A DNA stretch of 64,000 nt. Source: Ancistrus triradiatus (Eukaryota > Chordata > Actinopteri > Siluriformes > Loricariidae). The notes below the pieces were generated by a model, which searched no databases, was not told the origin of the DNA, and was given only the letters and a program-made list of their open reading frames with translations. Positions 21,278-34,054 of the stretch are shown piece by piece. The position numbers and the translations under genes are program-made. Where the stretch lies: contig JAJAGP010000080.1 in the NCBI GenBank assembly GCA_025084515.1, forward strand, positions 750,703-814,702, in the 5' to 3' direction. Each line of letters begins with the position of its first letter. Position 1 is the stretch's first letter.

Positions 21278-23105
21278 ATGAATCCCGCTGTGATCCCATT
21301 TTCCACCTGTATTCCTGCACATCCTGGAGTGTGTTTCTGTTTTATCACCTGGATTCCAACAAATCCAGTGTTCCGATCTCTGTAAGTGTATTTTAACAAA
21401 TCCTGCCATGTTCCCATTTTTGACCTGTATTTCTACATATCCAGCGGTGTTCCACTTCTCCACCTGTATTTCTCCAAGGCTTGCAGTGTTCCCATTTTCC
21501 GCCTGTATTGTGACAAATCCTACAATACCCCCATTTTCTACCAGTATCTAAAAAAAATTAAAAATAAATCGCATGATTTTCACGTTTTCCATTTACTTTC
21601 TGACAAATTCTGTGGTGTTCCTAAATTTTCCACCTGCTTCCAACATCTCATCATCCTGGTCTTCTCATTTGGTGTTCCCATTTTCCTATTGCCCACTTGT
21701 ATAAACTGTATACTGTATTCCGATAAACCCTACAGTGCTCCCTCAACCTGAATTTCAACAAACCCCATGCTTTTCACATTGTCCATCTGCACTGCAACAA
21801 ATTCTACAGCATTCCCATCTGTATCCCTATAAATCCTATATTGTTTTCATTTTTCCACACTCATTCAGACAAATCCTATGGCGTTTCCATTTTCCACCTG
21901 TATTCCTAAAATTCCTATGGTGTTCCCATTTTCCACTTGTATTTTATCAAATTCTCACTTGGTTACTATTTAACACCTGTATCCCTACAAATTCTGCACT
22001 GTTCCCATTTTCCAAATGTACGTCTAGAAATACTGCAATGGTTCCATTTTCCACCTGTATTCCTACTCATCCCAGAACGTTTCTGTTTTCATCTGGATCT
22101 CCTGGATTCCAACAAATCCTATGCCATTCCAGTTTTTGTACCTGTATTTAACAAATCATGCTGTATTTCACCTGTATTCTGACAAATCCTGCATTGTTCC
22201 GATTTTCCACCCCATCCCATAGTCCGGCAACGCCTGTGGTGCTCCCATTTTCCACCTGTATCTCAACAAATCCCATGGTTTTCAGATTTTCCATCTGCAT
22301 TCCAACAAATTCTGTGTTCCCAAATTTTCCATCTGTATTCCTACAAATCCTGTGGTGTTCCCATTTCCACTTTTTATCAAATTCCCACTTGGTTCCTATT
22401 TTCCACCTGTATTCCTACAAATTCTGCACCGTTCCCATTCTCAACCTGTACTTCTAGAAATCCTGCAATGATCCCGTTTTCCACCTGCAATGCCATACAT
22501 CCCAGAATGTTTCTGTTTTCACCTGGATACTCCAGGATATCCTGTATTCCAACAAATCCTATGGTGTTCAAATTTTTGTATGTGTATTTAACAAATCCTG
22601 CCGTGATCTCATTTTTGACCTGTATTCCGACAAACCCTATGGTGCTCCCATTTTCCATCTGCATCCTAACAAATCCCATGGTTTTAAAATTTTCTATCTG
22701 CATTCTGACAAATTCTGCAATGTTCCCAAATTTTCCATCTGTATTCCTACAAATTTTATGGTGTTCCCTTTTATCAAGTGAATTCTCATAAATCATATGG
22801 TATTTTCATTTTCCAGCTGTATTCCCACAAACCCTATGGCGTCCCAATTTACCAAATCCAACTTCAAAATCTAATCCAATAAACCCTATGAAGCTCCCAT
22901 TTTCCACCTGTATCTAAACAAATCCCATGTTTTTCACATTTCCCATTGGCATTCCAACCAATTCTGCAGTGCTCACATTTCCCAGCCATATTCCTTCTTC
23001 CACCTGTTTTTGATCAAAATCCCACTTAGTTCCTATTTTCTACGTTTGTTACTAAAATTTTACTGTATTCCCATTTTCCACCTGCATTTAACCAATCCTG
23101 CAGTT
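21278..23105. repeat. 39-bp minisatellite array with higher-order structure
   Basis: Degenerate tandem units follow the pattern TTCCCATTTTCCACCTGTAT, TCCTACAAATCCTGTGGTG, 39 bp long; about 47 units fit in 1.8 kb. Larger blocks of about 420 bp recur: 21927 onward against 22349 onward, both with TATCAAATTC.CACTTGGTT. The unit is a multiple of three, so several frames stay open by repetition. It is not coding and not a CRISPR array. Confidence 0.93.
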
Positions 23106-24049
23106 TTCTCACCATAGGAAAACAAAACTCAAAACAGTGTATCACTTTTTAAATTATACTTGTTTCTGCTAGATTCTCATCTCTGTTGGTAGTTTTAGTT
23201 GGTTGCTGTATTTTGGCTTTATTTTTTTTTTGTCTATCCACTTAGGTGGCTGGCTATGCAAATCCGTTTATGACTGCATACCTCTGAGGGCGCACTTGCA
23301 CATTTTTACAGGTGCAAAAATGAGCAAAAAGACACTATTATGGATGGTAACGACATCCAGTCTAGAACCACCATTAGTGTTCCATGTTTATCCCTATTGG
23401 AACAGTCAAAAATAATAAACACAGGAAAAATAACGGAACTATTACTGAATAACAAATTATTTCACTGTATTGTGGTTAGGGGAAGAGCCTTATATGGGTC
23501 TCTGTTTATATGTATATATTTGGTATATTACAGGGAAAGATTTGGTCACCATGAAAATCTAGTTATCCGTCATTATTTAATCAAAGAGTTCACACACAGA
23601 TCAGTAAATTACAGCAGTAACCACACGAACCCCAGCAGATAATAATCAGTACCAACAGGGACTTAGTACATCAGTAGCCCTCCATTCAGAGATGAAATCC
23701 TAAGCAGCAGATTTGAGGGTGAAGATGTATGGGCTGGGCAGGGGGGCACACTGTGGAGGAAACCATTAATTCCAGCCTGGCCGAAGAGCAGAGTCTGCTT
23801 CAGCTCAACGCTGGTGCACTTTTCTTTTAGGCTAATTATACTACTAATTCAGCTCATTAGAGCCCCACCGACTCACAGGTAATGAACTCTGACAGAACGA
23901 ATCTGTCAAGCAGACAGTTGCGAATGCTCACCTGCTCATGTACGCCACACACACATACACGCATACACACACACACATACATACATTCGCGCACACTCTC
24001 ATTCATCTTAGCAGGGTAATTAAATAAAACCCATTTACACACAACGGAT
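23106..24049. other. intron, nothing recognised
   Basis: A CA-rich interrupted tract lies at 23944-23992. There is no gene. Confidence 0.4.
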
Positions 24050-24560
24050 AATGTGAACCTTTTTTTCCCAGCCGTAGCAGAGAATCACATCATATCTAAG
24101 TATGACATACTGAAAGAGTGACCGCGGCCCGTGCGCTGCATTTCAGGTCCTCATGCTTCAACACACCTTCGCATCATCTAACAGGGATCCATGACGGACG
24201 AAAAGCGGAGAAAAAGACGACCATTTATTAGCAGTAAAAAGGCACCGAGGAACAATTTTGTTCTCGGGGAGAATTTAAATTCTGGCTTTTTATCTTTTCT
24301 TGCGAGGGAAATAACACAGGGGTCTGAAATCAATTACGCTCTCCAGCCTAGTCGTTAGCCGCCCTTGGATAGACACAGATAATTAAGCTCAGTGCTTTTT
24401 TATTATGGGCAGATTCATTCTGACTGAGCTCTGGCCTGCGTCATGCTCAAACTCAGCCACTCTGAAGGCAATGAGCCACTTTTGCTGTGAACTTTCAGCT
24501 CCATCTCTGTACAGGACAGGAGTGCATCAGTGACGGCACGGCCGAAACTCGTACATATCG
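24050..24560. promoter_or_regulatory. candidate conserved non-coding element
   Basis: It is repeat-free with mixed composition. It includes GATAATTAAGCTCAGTGC, TTTTTTATTATGGGCAGATT and GGCAATGAGCCACTTTTGCT. It looks constrained by composition only. Confidence 0.25.
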
Positions 24561-24598
24561 GTCATTCACACGACATGTATAAAGTTCATCTTGAAATA

Positions 24599-24962
24599 CA
24601 CCGTATGTACAAAAGTTTGTGGACACCCCTTCTAAATACTGAGTTCTGCTTCACTTCACTAATTCACTTGTAACCCATTCATAGACAAACAGTGGCAGTA
24701 GAACTGGTTATACTGATTCCCCAGTGACTCTCAATATGACACATTTATAGGTTTCCAACGAGTCAGCTCATCAACTTTCTGACCTGCTGTCCAACTTTGA
24801 TCGAGAAATTGACTGTTCTCACAGTCATGTTCCAAAATCTAGCAGAGTCCTTTTAGAAGAGCAAAGGCTGTTGTAGGAGCAAAGATGTGGGGCAAAGTTC
24901 ATACTAACACACGTTCTGGATGTAATGTTTTTGGGTGTCCACAAACTTTTGTCTATACAATG
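24599..24962. mobile_element. complete MITE with TA target site
   Basis: The ends CACCGTATGTACAAAAGTTT with GTGGACACC and GGTGTCCACAAACTTTTGTC with TATACAATG are inverted repeats bordered by TA. The element is 364 bp and non-coding. Truncated left ends of the same family lie at about 9408 and 11340. Confidence 0.85.
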
Positions 24963-26289
24963 TATGTCATGCAGTTTGCATCACTGATGTAAATTTCTTG
25001 GTTTCTAACATTGCAGCGCAAACAGCTGGTCAAATTTGAAAAAGTTATAGCATGCATATTTTAAATTCCATAATAGTATGTCATACTTTGATTTTTTTTT
25101 GTTTATATTATTTAAATTTCATTTATTTTCATGAATACTGATTTACTTTTGTACTAACTACGTGCCAAGTAGGAGCTGCATTATGGTCTATGTTCCGAGG
25201 ACTCGAGCAGAGACGTGAAATGGAAAAGTCTGTCCTCTTTAACACTACAAGCACTGTGCCAGCTTCACCTACATATAGCTAGAAGAGCCGAGCACCGGTC
25301 ATTTGGTCGCTGGGACATCCTACTAGGATTTACCTACTTAAAGGTTTAAAGTGTTTAAAAGCTGATACTGGAAATTAGTGCTTCTTCAATGGACTCATTC
25401 CCTCTTGGTTGTGTGCAGCCAGATAGGCATGCTTATTTGTTAATATACCATTGCACATATTATATTTTGATTTTACAGTATTGTGTATTTCCTGGAGGGA
25501 GTGATATGTTTAGGCTTCAGATGCTGTTTTACATAACGTAATGCAGTCGCGAAATGCATACCTTGAAATGCATCCATTTTTCAGTTACAGCATTTAGCAG
25601 CTGGTTCAGCAGACAAAATACAGTTGAATATATAGATTTACAGATGGGAGAGGGTGAGATTAACCTCAGCAGTGGTTCAAAATGAAGCAGTGTACGTATT
25701 ACTATCCAAGAAAACAACATAACCTAAATCCAACCCCATCAGAGCAACTGCACCGACGAATCAGTGGCCAAAAGGACAGGAATCGCTATTAAATTGGGAG
25801 ACGGCGTAGCCTGATGAGTCAGGCAGAAAACAGGCTCGGCTCTTTGACTTTAGTGCACATTAACATAGCTGCTCATGAGGAGCAGGGCGCAACGGCTCGC
25901 TGATTGGCTGGTTTAATGTCAATACTAAATTGGAAGCCTTGTTAACCTAGTTGGGACACAATTACAGGCAATCGCGGGCAGTCATGTAAAAAATCATGTC
26001 TTATTAGGCTAATCCAATCTAGGAGTTCTCTTTTTACAGATTCATTCGAGTTGGGGAGCCAATTATTTTGCTGGCTGAAAAGGGAGAGGAGCTTTTAAAA
26101 TGCAGGCCACGGCCGATCTCATATCGTGGGGAACATTGCGTTACAACGGCCTGAGAATGACATGCTGGACAGCTAGTTAACGCAGATGAAATGGACCTTT
26201 CTGGAAAGAGGAATCAGGACTTTCTTGAGTCTGTCTGTTTCACACTAAATTTATGGATCTTTTGGTTTAAGGTCGAGTGACCAGTTAAC
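24963..26289. other. intron, mostly unique
   Basis: The part at 25860-26130 is repeat-free with several ATTA/TTAAT motifs and may be conserved non-coding sequence. The rest shows nothing. Confidence 0.3.
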
Positions 26290-26412
26290 CTAATGCATGC
26301 CCTAACCTAATGGAGGAAGCCAGAGTGCCCACGCAAACACAGGAGAACATGCAAACTCCACACAGGCGAGGTCCAAGGTCAGGATCGAACCAGGGACGTC
26401 TGGAGCTCTGCA
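26290..26412. repeat. dispersed teleost repeat (GGAGAACATGCA family), copy 3
   Basis: ACACAGGAGAACATGCAAAC, TCCACACAGGCG and GATCGAACCAGGGACGTCTG match the families at 2030 and 14955. Confidence 0.65.
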
Positions 26413-27257
26413 TTACCCCTCCATTTCAGGCTTTGATCTTCGCAGTGGACTCTGGGAAACGTTCAGGATTACTATGCTGATGGTGTGCAGCGATTCTCCA
26501 GGCCAGGTTATGAGAACTGAGACGAGGCCAGCAAGGCTCCACCATAATTACCAGACCTCTCCCCCTCATCCCGCGGGATCCCCAGGGCCTAATCTCAGCA
26601 CAGCGTTGGGAGGTGCACCTGCACCCCCGTGCCGAAATAAGCCGCACTTCTAATTTGAAATCTGTTAGCGCTGCCCTTTTTGAGACTGATCGTCGGCCAT
26701 AAAGCCGCTCTTTCTCCCAGCTCAGTGCTGAATTATTATGGGCCACGCATTGGTCATGATGAGGCACGGTGAGGATCTGTATGAATGTGTGGCAGAACAA
26801 TATCTCAGCTGTGCACACCGATCACACACTGGGACACTTCAAAGTTTGGGCCCCCCCCCCCCCGTCATATGATGGTGTCTGCGAGGAACTTAGATATGAC
26901 ACATTTCTGTAAATTGATTGCACTTTTCCGAAGTCAAAATTAAGTCTTCAGACATACGAAAAAAAACATGGATCATCTAGAAAGGAGCCCCGTTTTTGTC
27001 TGATTTGTGAAGAAAATGAAATATGGAAAGAAATATGATGTTAGGGACTCTTCAGAGGCTTTGTGAGGACAGTTCTATGTAGTAAATCTTGCTAGTCGGG
27101 AGAGGTGCACAAACTTTTGTTTAACTGTGCTGCTCATACCAAAACCTTTCTTAACAGTAAAATTACGAAAAAGACAACTAACTGGCCTGCTCTGAAGCAT
27201 TTAGAGCCTATTGTGCATTTATTACGTACAGAAAATAAATATATTATATGTTATATA
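26413..27257. other. intron with a C13 tract
   Basis: A run of 13 C lies at 26851-26863. The segment 26420-26820 is unique and repeat-free. No gene is recognised. Confidence 0.4.
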
Positions 27258-28851
27258 CAGTGGGGCAAAAAAGTATTTAGTCAGCCACTGATTGTGCAAG
27301 TTCTGCTACTTGGAAAAATGAGAAAAGTCTGTAATTTTCATCATAGGTACACTTCAACTATCAGAGACAAAGCGAGAAGAAAAAATCTAGGAAATCACAT
27401 TGTAGGATTTTTAAATAATTTAATTGTAAATCATGGTGAAAGTAAGTATTTGGTCACCCACAAACAAGCAAGATTTCTGGCTCTCACAGACCTGTAACTA
27501 CTTCTTTAAGAAGCTCTTCTGTCCTCCACTCGTTACCTGTATTAATGGCACCTGTTTGACCTCGTTATCTGTATAAAAGACACCTGTCCACAGCCTCAAA
27601 CAGTCAGACTCCAAACTCAACCATGGCCAAGACCAGAGAGCTGTCGAAGGACACCAGGAAGAAAACTGTAGACCTGCACCAGGCTAGGAAGAGTGAATCT
27701 ACAATAGGCAAGCAGGTTGGTGTGAACAAATCAACTATGGGAGCAATTGTCCGACATACAAGACCATTAATAATCTCCCTTGATCTGGGGCTCCACGCAA
27801 GATCTAACCCCGTGGAGTCAAAATGATCATGAGAACGGTGAGCAAAAACACCAGAACTACACGGAGGGACCTGATGAATGACCTGCAGTAAGCTGGGACC
27901 AAAGTAACAAAGGCTACCATCAGTAACACACTACGCCGAGAGGGACTCGGATCCTGCAGTGCCAGGTGTGTCCCCCTGCTTAAGCCAGTACATGTCCAGG
28001 CCTGTCTGAAGTTTGCCAGAGAGCATATGGATGATCCAGAAGAGGACTGGGAGAATATCATGTGGTCAGATGAAACCAAAATAGAACTTTTTGGTAAAAA
28101 CTCAACTCGTTGTGTTTAGAGGAAGAAGAATGCTGAGTTGCATCCCAAGAACACCATACCTATTGTGAAGCATCGGGGTGGAAACATCATGTTTTGGGCT
28201 GTTTTTCTGCAAAGGGGAAGGATGGGACTGATCCGGTGTTTAAGGAAGAATGAATGAGGCCATGTATCGTGAGATTTTAAGCCAAAACCTCCTTCCATCA
28301 ATGAGGAGCATTGAAGATGGAACGTGGCTGGGTCTTCGAGCATGACAATGATCCCAAACACACCGCTCGGGCAACGAAGGAGTGGCTCCGTAAAAAGCAT
28401 TTCAAGGTCCTGCAGTGGCCTAGCCAGTCTCCAGAACTCAACCACATAGAAAATTTGTGGAGGGAGTTGAAAGTCCATGTTGCCCAGCGACAGCCCCAAA
28501 ACATCACTGCTCTAGAGGAGATCTGCATGGAGGAATGGACCAAAATACCAGCAACAGTGTGTGCAAACCTGGTGAAGACTTACAGGAAACGTTTGACCTC
28601 TGTCATTGCCAACAAAGATTATGTTACAAAGTACTGACCTAAAATTTTGTTATTGACCAAATACTTATTTTCCACCATAATTTACAATTAAATTCTTTAA
28701 AAATCCTACAATGTGACTTCCTGGATTTTATTTCCTCATTTTGTCTCTCATAGTTGAAGTGTAGCTATGATAAATTACAGACCTCTCTCATCTTTCTAAG
28801 TAAGAGAACTTGCACAATCAATGGCTGACTAAATACTTTTTTGCCCCACTG
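27258..28851 (+). mobile_element. near full-length Tc1-like transposon, family 1, copy 3
   Basis: The ends CAGTGGGGCAAAAAAGTATT and AATACTTTTTTGCCCCACTG form inverted repeats with TA on each side. The 1594-bp length is that of a complete Tc1-like element. It shares all its blocks with 2724-3949 and 5567-5918 and is the best-preserved of the three. Confidence 0.95.
27623..28637 (+). pseudogene. Tc1-like transposase pseudogene, family 1
   Basis: It starts at ATG with MAKTRELSKDTRKKTVDLHQ and keeps IGKQVGVNKSTMGAIV, the first HTH. A short deletion near 27750 then breaks the frame. Later pieces are intact: LKFAREHMDDPEEDWENIMW followed by SDETK (first catalytic Asp), then from 28311 MERGWVFEHDNDPKHTARAT (second Asp in NDPKH), NHIENLWRELK (DDE-type Glu) and the C-terminus YRKRLTSVIANKDYVTKY. 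It needs several frame changes to be read through, so it is inactive. Confidence 0.92.
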
Positions 28852-29649
28852 TAATAATGTTCTTCTGCTCTGCTGGAGTTTTTAAAACCAAACCCTGTCC
28901 ACACTACAGAATTTCACTCCTCTTTTAATTTCTTCACCTCTGACATGTCCCCCTCCTCAGCCATCCTTTCTCATGGCTCTCACATATAAATCGAATAAAA
29001 GACCTGCTGACTCTACTTCAGGTAAGCAGCATCATTTGTTAACAACAAAGTGTGAATGACCTAGAAACGCTGCTCTATGAACGGTGACGTTACAACCATC
29101 TGGCGTCCCCGGCATTAGCATGTTACTGCAAAAAAAGTGGCGTCTGAAACACACACAGAGCAGACTTTAACACACACGCTGTGACACTAACGCTGGCCGA
29201 CAGGCTGAGAAACGTCAGCACCGAAGAGAAGGTTGGCAGCGTCGGCCGCCAACGAGCGCCACCCTCCCAATAAGTCACCACGAGGCGCAATTAGCAGAGC
29301 TGTCACTCCCATGCTGCCCGGGCCGCTAATACAGTTCGGCACCCTGCGTGTGTGTGTAAGGAAGGGAAAGGGGGGCTCCGGTGTCCATGACAGCATCACA
29401 CTAATTAAAACAATAAGAGTTGGACATAGCCTGGCTGACACCACAGAGCCCTCACGCCAAGTCCTAAGGCTTACAAGCGCTGACTTCCTGTCATGTGTGT
29501 GTGTGTTTATTAAAAGGTGTACAGATGCAAAGTTTAAACTGGTAATAGATGTGACAAGTTTTTTAAAATACGCTTTTCAAATCAGCTTTTCTCGCATTTC
29601 TGTTAATTTGTATTCATTTTTAAGAAGTATTTTATTTCATTTTTGTTCT
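28852..29649. other. intron, nothing recognised
   Basis: Unique-looking. The part 29220-29440 is GC-rich and open on both strands without protein similarity. Confidence 0.35.
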
Positions 29650-30760
29650 CATTTGTATTTTCCTTTTATTACCAGTGTAGTTTGATTGTGGTGTTATTTG
29701 ATTAGATTGTTTTAAAATTATTTTTCATTTTTATTTTCTTTTTTATGTCAATGTAGTTTTATCTAGATCAGTGTGAGACTGCAATTAGTGGCCGAAATGG
29801 ATTTATTTATTTCCTATTAATATCAGTGCGGTTTTAGTTTAGATTGTACTGTGATTGTAATAATTGTTATTGGTTTTAATTTTTGCCCTTTTAATATCAG
29901 TGTAATTTTAGTGGCTGTACATTTTTTAAATTAAATTATGGTCATCCATTTAAATTTAATTAAAGTCTGTGTTATTTATATTTCAGTACGACTCCGTTTC
30001 TGTTCACGTTTTATATAGTAAGTGTTTTAATTTTAGAAGTTTAGTCTGAGATTTAATTTTAGAATATATAATGAATTTTTTTTGGAAGTTTTGAATTGGT
30101 AAAATCAAAATATATCCACACTAAACTAAATTACTTCATTTAATGACAACTGAATGGGTCAAAAATGAAAAGTAGGTCATGTCTGATCTTTTTATGAAGT
30201 TTTATTTCAGCTATGAAGCTGCAGAAACTTTTTAGTAACACAGAGACATTTATTTGTTCAGTACATTCTACATATTTTGTGATGGTTGCTAAAAGTTTGA
30301 TATGATTGAAGAGTAAAATGCACAATTATGTATGAATTAATCTAAAAAAAAAAAAGATAAATAATATCAAAGTGAGATCAATATCAGCACATACCCTATT
30401 AAATTTCAAACTACTTTTTGTATTCAGAATTGTAGTTAGGCCTGCTTTTTTATTTCTGATTACTATTCCTTACGTGTTAAAATTTATATAGCACTATTAG
30501 TCTATAGGGAGCAGAACTGTAAGCAAGTTATTGAATTATTAGAAAGTAAAAAAAATGCATTCTGTTCAAACTTATATTGCACTCATATTGCTGTGCAGTG
30601 CTTTACAAGAGGAACTATTTTTAGTTTTTAGTATTTGGATCTGTTTTTGGAACAAGCACATTATTCGTTTTTTGTTTTTCAGTTTAACTTTTAGGTATTA
30701 GGTTCAGTTTTATACATTTTGGTCCCACTTTAAGTTGAAGTTGAGGAAACTGGGCACACC
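29650..30760. repeat. AT-rich degenerate repeat region
   Basis: AT-rich sequence in which ATATCAGTGTAATTTTAGT-like phrases recur (about 29674, 29745, 29820, 29898). It may be a decayed tandem array or an old element; it carries no gene. Confidence 0.45.
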
Positions 30761-31109
30761 ACATCTTACCACAGAAAAACCACAACAAGTGGAATCCATG
30801 TCATAATTATTTAACCATTAAATATACAATGGCCTTTAATTAACGTGCCGTGTGTATGAGAGACACAAAAGTAAAAGAGAGTGGTACTATGGAAAAGACA
30901 GAAAGACACCATGCAGTTTCCGGCTGAAGATCCATGAAGCTAACCATTCCAGAGCACTGCTGCTCTCCAAACCGATACCTGCCCATGATCTAAGCGGCAC
31001 TGGAACGGAGGCTGCAGGACCGAGAGATGAAGGTGTGGAGGAGACGAAGTCCTCTGTCTCCATCTTCCCCCATCCAAAGCTTGCCCTAATTGAAAGGCGA
31101 GAGCGGCCC

Positions 31110-31250
31110 AGACCTTGACAAGCGGGAGGTCAGTCTAATTGCTGCTGGCCATATTTAACATTAAGATAATCAGCCCATTAATTACCCTTTGGATCATTAA
31201 ATCAGTCGCTTGCAAAATGAAATTTCGGGCTCTATTACTCACTTGAGAGA
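31110..31250. promoter_or_regulatory. candidate conserved non-coding element
   Basis: The text GTCTAATTGCTGCTGGCCAT, AAGATAATCAGCCCATTAAT, TACCCTTTGG and ATCATTAAATCAG is unique and very rich in homeodomain-type cores. Judged by composition only. Confidence 0.3.
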
Positions 31251-31564
31251 CCACGAGGGAGGGGTTTCATTTATCAGCCACCAATCCTGAACACAGCAGA
31301 GGTGCTGGTGTGTGTGTCTCTCTCCCTCTTTCACACACACAAAATGCATTTCAGCCACCCAGGAACCAGTGCACAGTGCCAAGTTAGAATGTATCAACAC
31401 AAAACCCATAAACAGAAATTTGTCAGCAGCAGTGGTTAAGGCCCTGGACAGACCCTGCCAAGCTGTTGGTACTTAATATAGAATCTCAGCTGCCCAGCTC
31501 AAACGTAATTCGATCTGGACAATGGTGTCTTTATTATACATAGCGGTATATTATATATACTGCT

Positions 31565-31735
31565 GGTTTGGTTGAGAAAGCCGTTGGACATCTAATCTGA
31601 AGGTTTTAAGTTCAAATCCGATCCTGGCCAAACTGTCACTGTTGGTTCCTTGGGCAACAACCCTTAAATATCAAAAGTTCATTTCATTTTACATCACTCT
31701 GGATATCGTCAAGTACGTAGCAAATAAAAGGACTT
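31565..31735 (+). repeat. degenerate tRNA-derived SINE
   Basis: GAAGGTTTTAAGTTCAAATC matches the B-box area, followed by GTTGGTTCCTTGGGCAACAA and CATCACTCTGGAT of the SINE body. Confidence 0.55.
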
Positions 31736-32499
31736 GATGAGAACTGACGGACTGAATTCATAAGCACGCTTAACTGAACAATCTGATCAAAATCTCCATT
31801 AACACGCACTAAATGTAATCAGATCCCGCCATGAAAAGCTGGTCAAATGAAAAAAAAGGTTTAGCATGTGCATTTGTACTGCCATATATATTAGGTCATA
31901 CTTCGATTGTTTTGTTTACTTTTTTATTTAACTAATTTTCCTGAATATTGATGTACTTTGCATGAACGACGTGCACAAGTAGGAACTACGTTACAGTCTC
32001 TTTTTCCAGTGACTGTGATGGGTTTTTCTCGCTGGATCTGGCAACCCCGGGAATTAAAGGCAAAATGACATTCGAACACTTCATGGAAACGCAGTATGTA
32101 CTAGAGAAATCGAGAATGTGATTAACATTAAATTTTGAAATTTATGCCACATTTCTGTGAGATTATTGGCTGGTTGCAAAGCAGAAATTCGATTCCTGCC
32201 CAAGTCATGTACACCTGGAGGTTTCCCCATTATCTGATTACTCAGGTGCATGTATGCTCAATCTGATTACGGACAAAATCTGATTTTCTCATTCTTATTT
32301 CTTATTTATTAAATGCCTATAAATGCACTGAGTGGATAGATTTCATACGGTGTTCGCTTCCATTAAATTAGGGGTTATTAAGAATGATAGGTAACACCGC
32401 ACATGGGATCACTTAGGCATTAATGCAGTGCACGTAAGTGGTGTCATACTGGAATATCACCCCGGTATTAGTATATAGTGTATTATCTCTTATACCGGC
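31736..32499. other. intron, nothing recognised
   Basis: No clear repeat or gene. The segment at 31840-31990 resembles 25040-25170 (GCATG.ATTT...TACTTTG...ACGTGC.AAGTAGGA.CT), so it is probably an old dispersed repeat. Confidence 0.4.
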
Positions 32500-33010
32500 A
32501 CATTTCATGAGGCCACGACACGCATGGCATGCCTCCTAAAGACTCTCTCCTCCATTAGAGCAGTAAGGTGCTAGTCAGGAGCCATTAGGAAAGAGGCGCT
32601 ATTGACAGTGGCACAGCGATGGCTTGACGTGCCGAGCTCCACAGCTCGGGTTAATTGAGACGGTATCGACCCCCGCTGTAATCTCTCCCGCTCACGTGCA
32701 GGGCCACAGGGCTCGGCGTACATAAATAAGCGGCTACGCGACGAACAATAAACGCATTAGCGCATCGACGGCCGGGCATCCGAAAATGGCGGATCCATAA
32801 GGAAAGATTTTCGGACGGGCTCGAGTAATTAAAAGGTGCTGCCGGTGAGTAATGAGGCCGGTGTGAAGCGGGGAGTCGATATTCCTGCGGCCGGCAGTCA
32901 GCTCTAATTTGTTATGATGGCTGATGGGGGCCGGAGCTTCTCGGCTCATAATTACACGGGTAAAAATGGAGGGGTAGGAAAAGCAACGCTGAGGAAACGA
33001 ATCGCAAGGT
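32500..33010. promoter_or_regulatory. candidate conserved non-coding / CpG-richer element
   Basis: It is repeat-free with unusually many CpG dinucleotides for this window. Motifs include CGGGTTAATTGAGACGGTAT, GTACATAAATAAGCGGCTAC and AGTAATTAAAAGGTGCTGCC. It is a possible enhancer or conserved element. Confidence 0.3.
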
Positions 33011-33220
33011 GTGTTCAGCGACCGGTAATCAGTGTGGAGGTAACAGAAACACAGCACTGAAGATAAACCGTTCCTGGTGTGTAATTGTTATATGGGTTGT
33101 AATGCTCTGGAACCAGATGATGTTTCAGGAGAGCAATATAAGAAGAAGCTGGGCAAAAGACCTGGTACACAAACCACATTTCCCAGCTGCAAGGTGGTAG
33201 AACTGTTCAGTTAGTATATG

Positions 33221-33958
33221 CAGTGGTACCTCGGGTCTCAGCGTTAATTCGTTGCAGAAGGCTCAACGAGCACCGAGGACATTTTTCCCATAAGGAATAA
33301 TGTAAATTGAATGAATCCGTTCCAGAACCACAGGAAAATCCACACTGTTTAAGGCAATATATGCTTTAATGGAGCTGTATTGTACAGGTGTTCCCTGATT
33401 TATGATGGGGATATATTCAGACAAACCCATTATAAGATAAATGCATTATGAACTGAGGAGTTCAATGTGCTCTATACTGTGTCATAGAGGAGCTGACCCT
33501 ATTGCTGAAAACACTTACATTAACTTACAGTTGGCTAAAAACATTAACACAAAGCTTATTTTATAATAAAGTGTTAAAAATCTCATGTCATTTAGTGAGT
33601 AATGGATAGAAAGTGAAAAGTAAACGCAAAACACTTACTCTATTGATGAACTGCAGCCTAAAAAAAGGGTTCTAGAGGATTCAATTCCTGTTTTCCTTTC
33701 GGTTGGCTCTCATAACTAAGCTTTTTAGAACCCATGGAGACTTATTTGCACTTAGAATACAATACTGCAGATGTAAAAATAAAGAAAATCACGATAAACA
33801 CAGAGGAGATCTTCACTGACCGAGACCTATTGCGAGTCTGAATCACTGTGTAGTGAATCGTGAATCACCTGGAGTCATGCGGCTCGACTCGTTCAAGTTT
33901 AAGCAAGTGCCCCGAGTACCGACAAGTTTTGAGGTGGCCGGGAACTGAGGTACCACCG
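33221..33958 (-). mobile_element. long MITE with GGTACC ends, copy B (complete)
   Basis: The ends are CAGTGGTACCTCGGGTCTCA at the left and GGGAACTGAGGTACCACCG at the right, about 738 bp apart, with TA to the right. The interior matches copies A, C and D in reverse orientation. It is non-autonomous. Confidence 0.8.
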
Positions 33959-34054
33959 TACTATTGCCAATTATTCTCCTCAAATCACAAACAGGTTTTG
34001 TACTAACGCACTTTGTACCCAATAACAAGCAAATCTGAGGTAATCCTGACTTAC

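Noticed and set aside
21386..22791. Several long open frames on both strands in the 39-bp array
   Set aside because: They arise because the repeat unit is 39 bp, a multiple of three. No start context or domain is seen.
21278..23105. Possible CRISPR-like array
   Set aside because: Units are contiguous and degenerate with no unique spacers, and the genome is eukaryotic.
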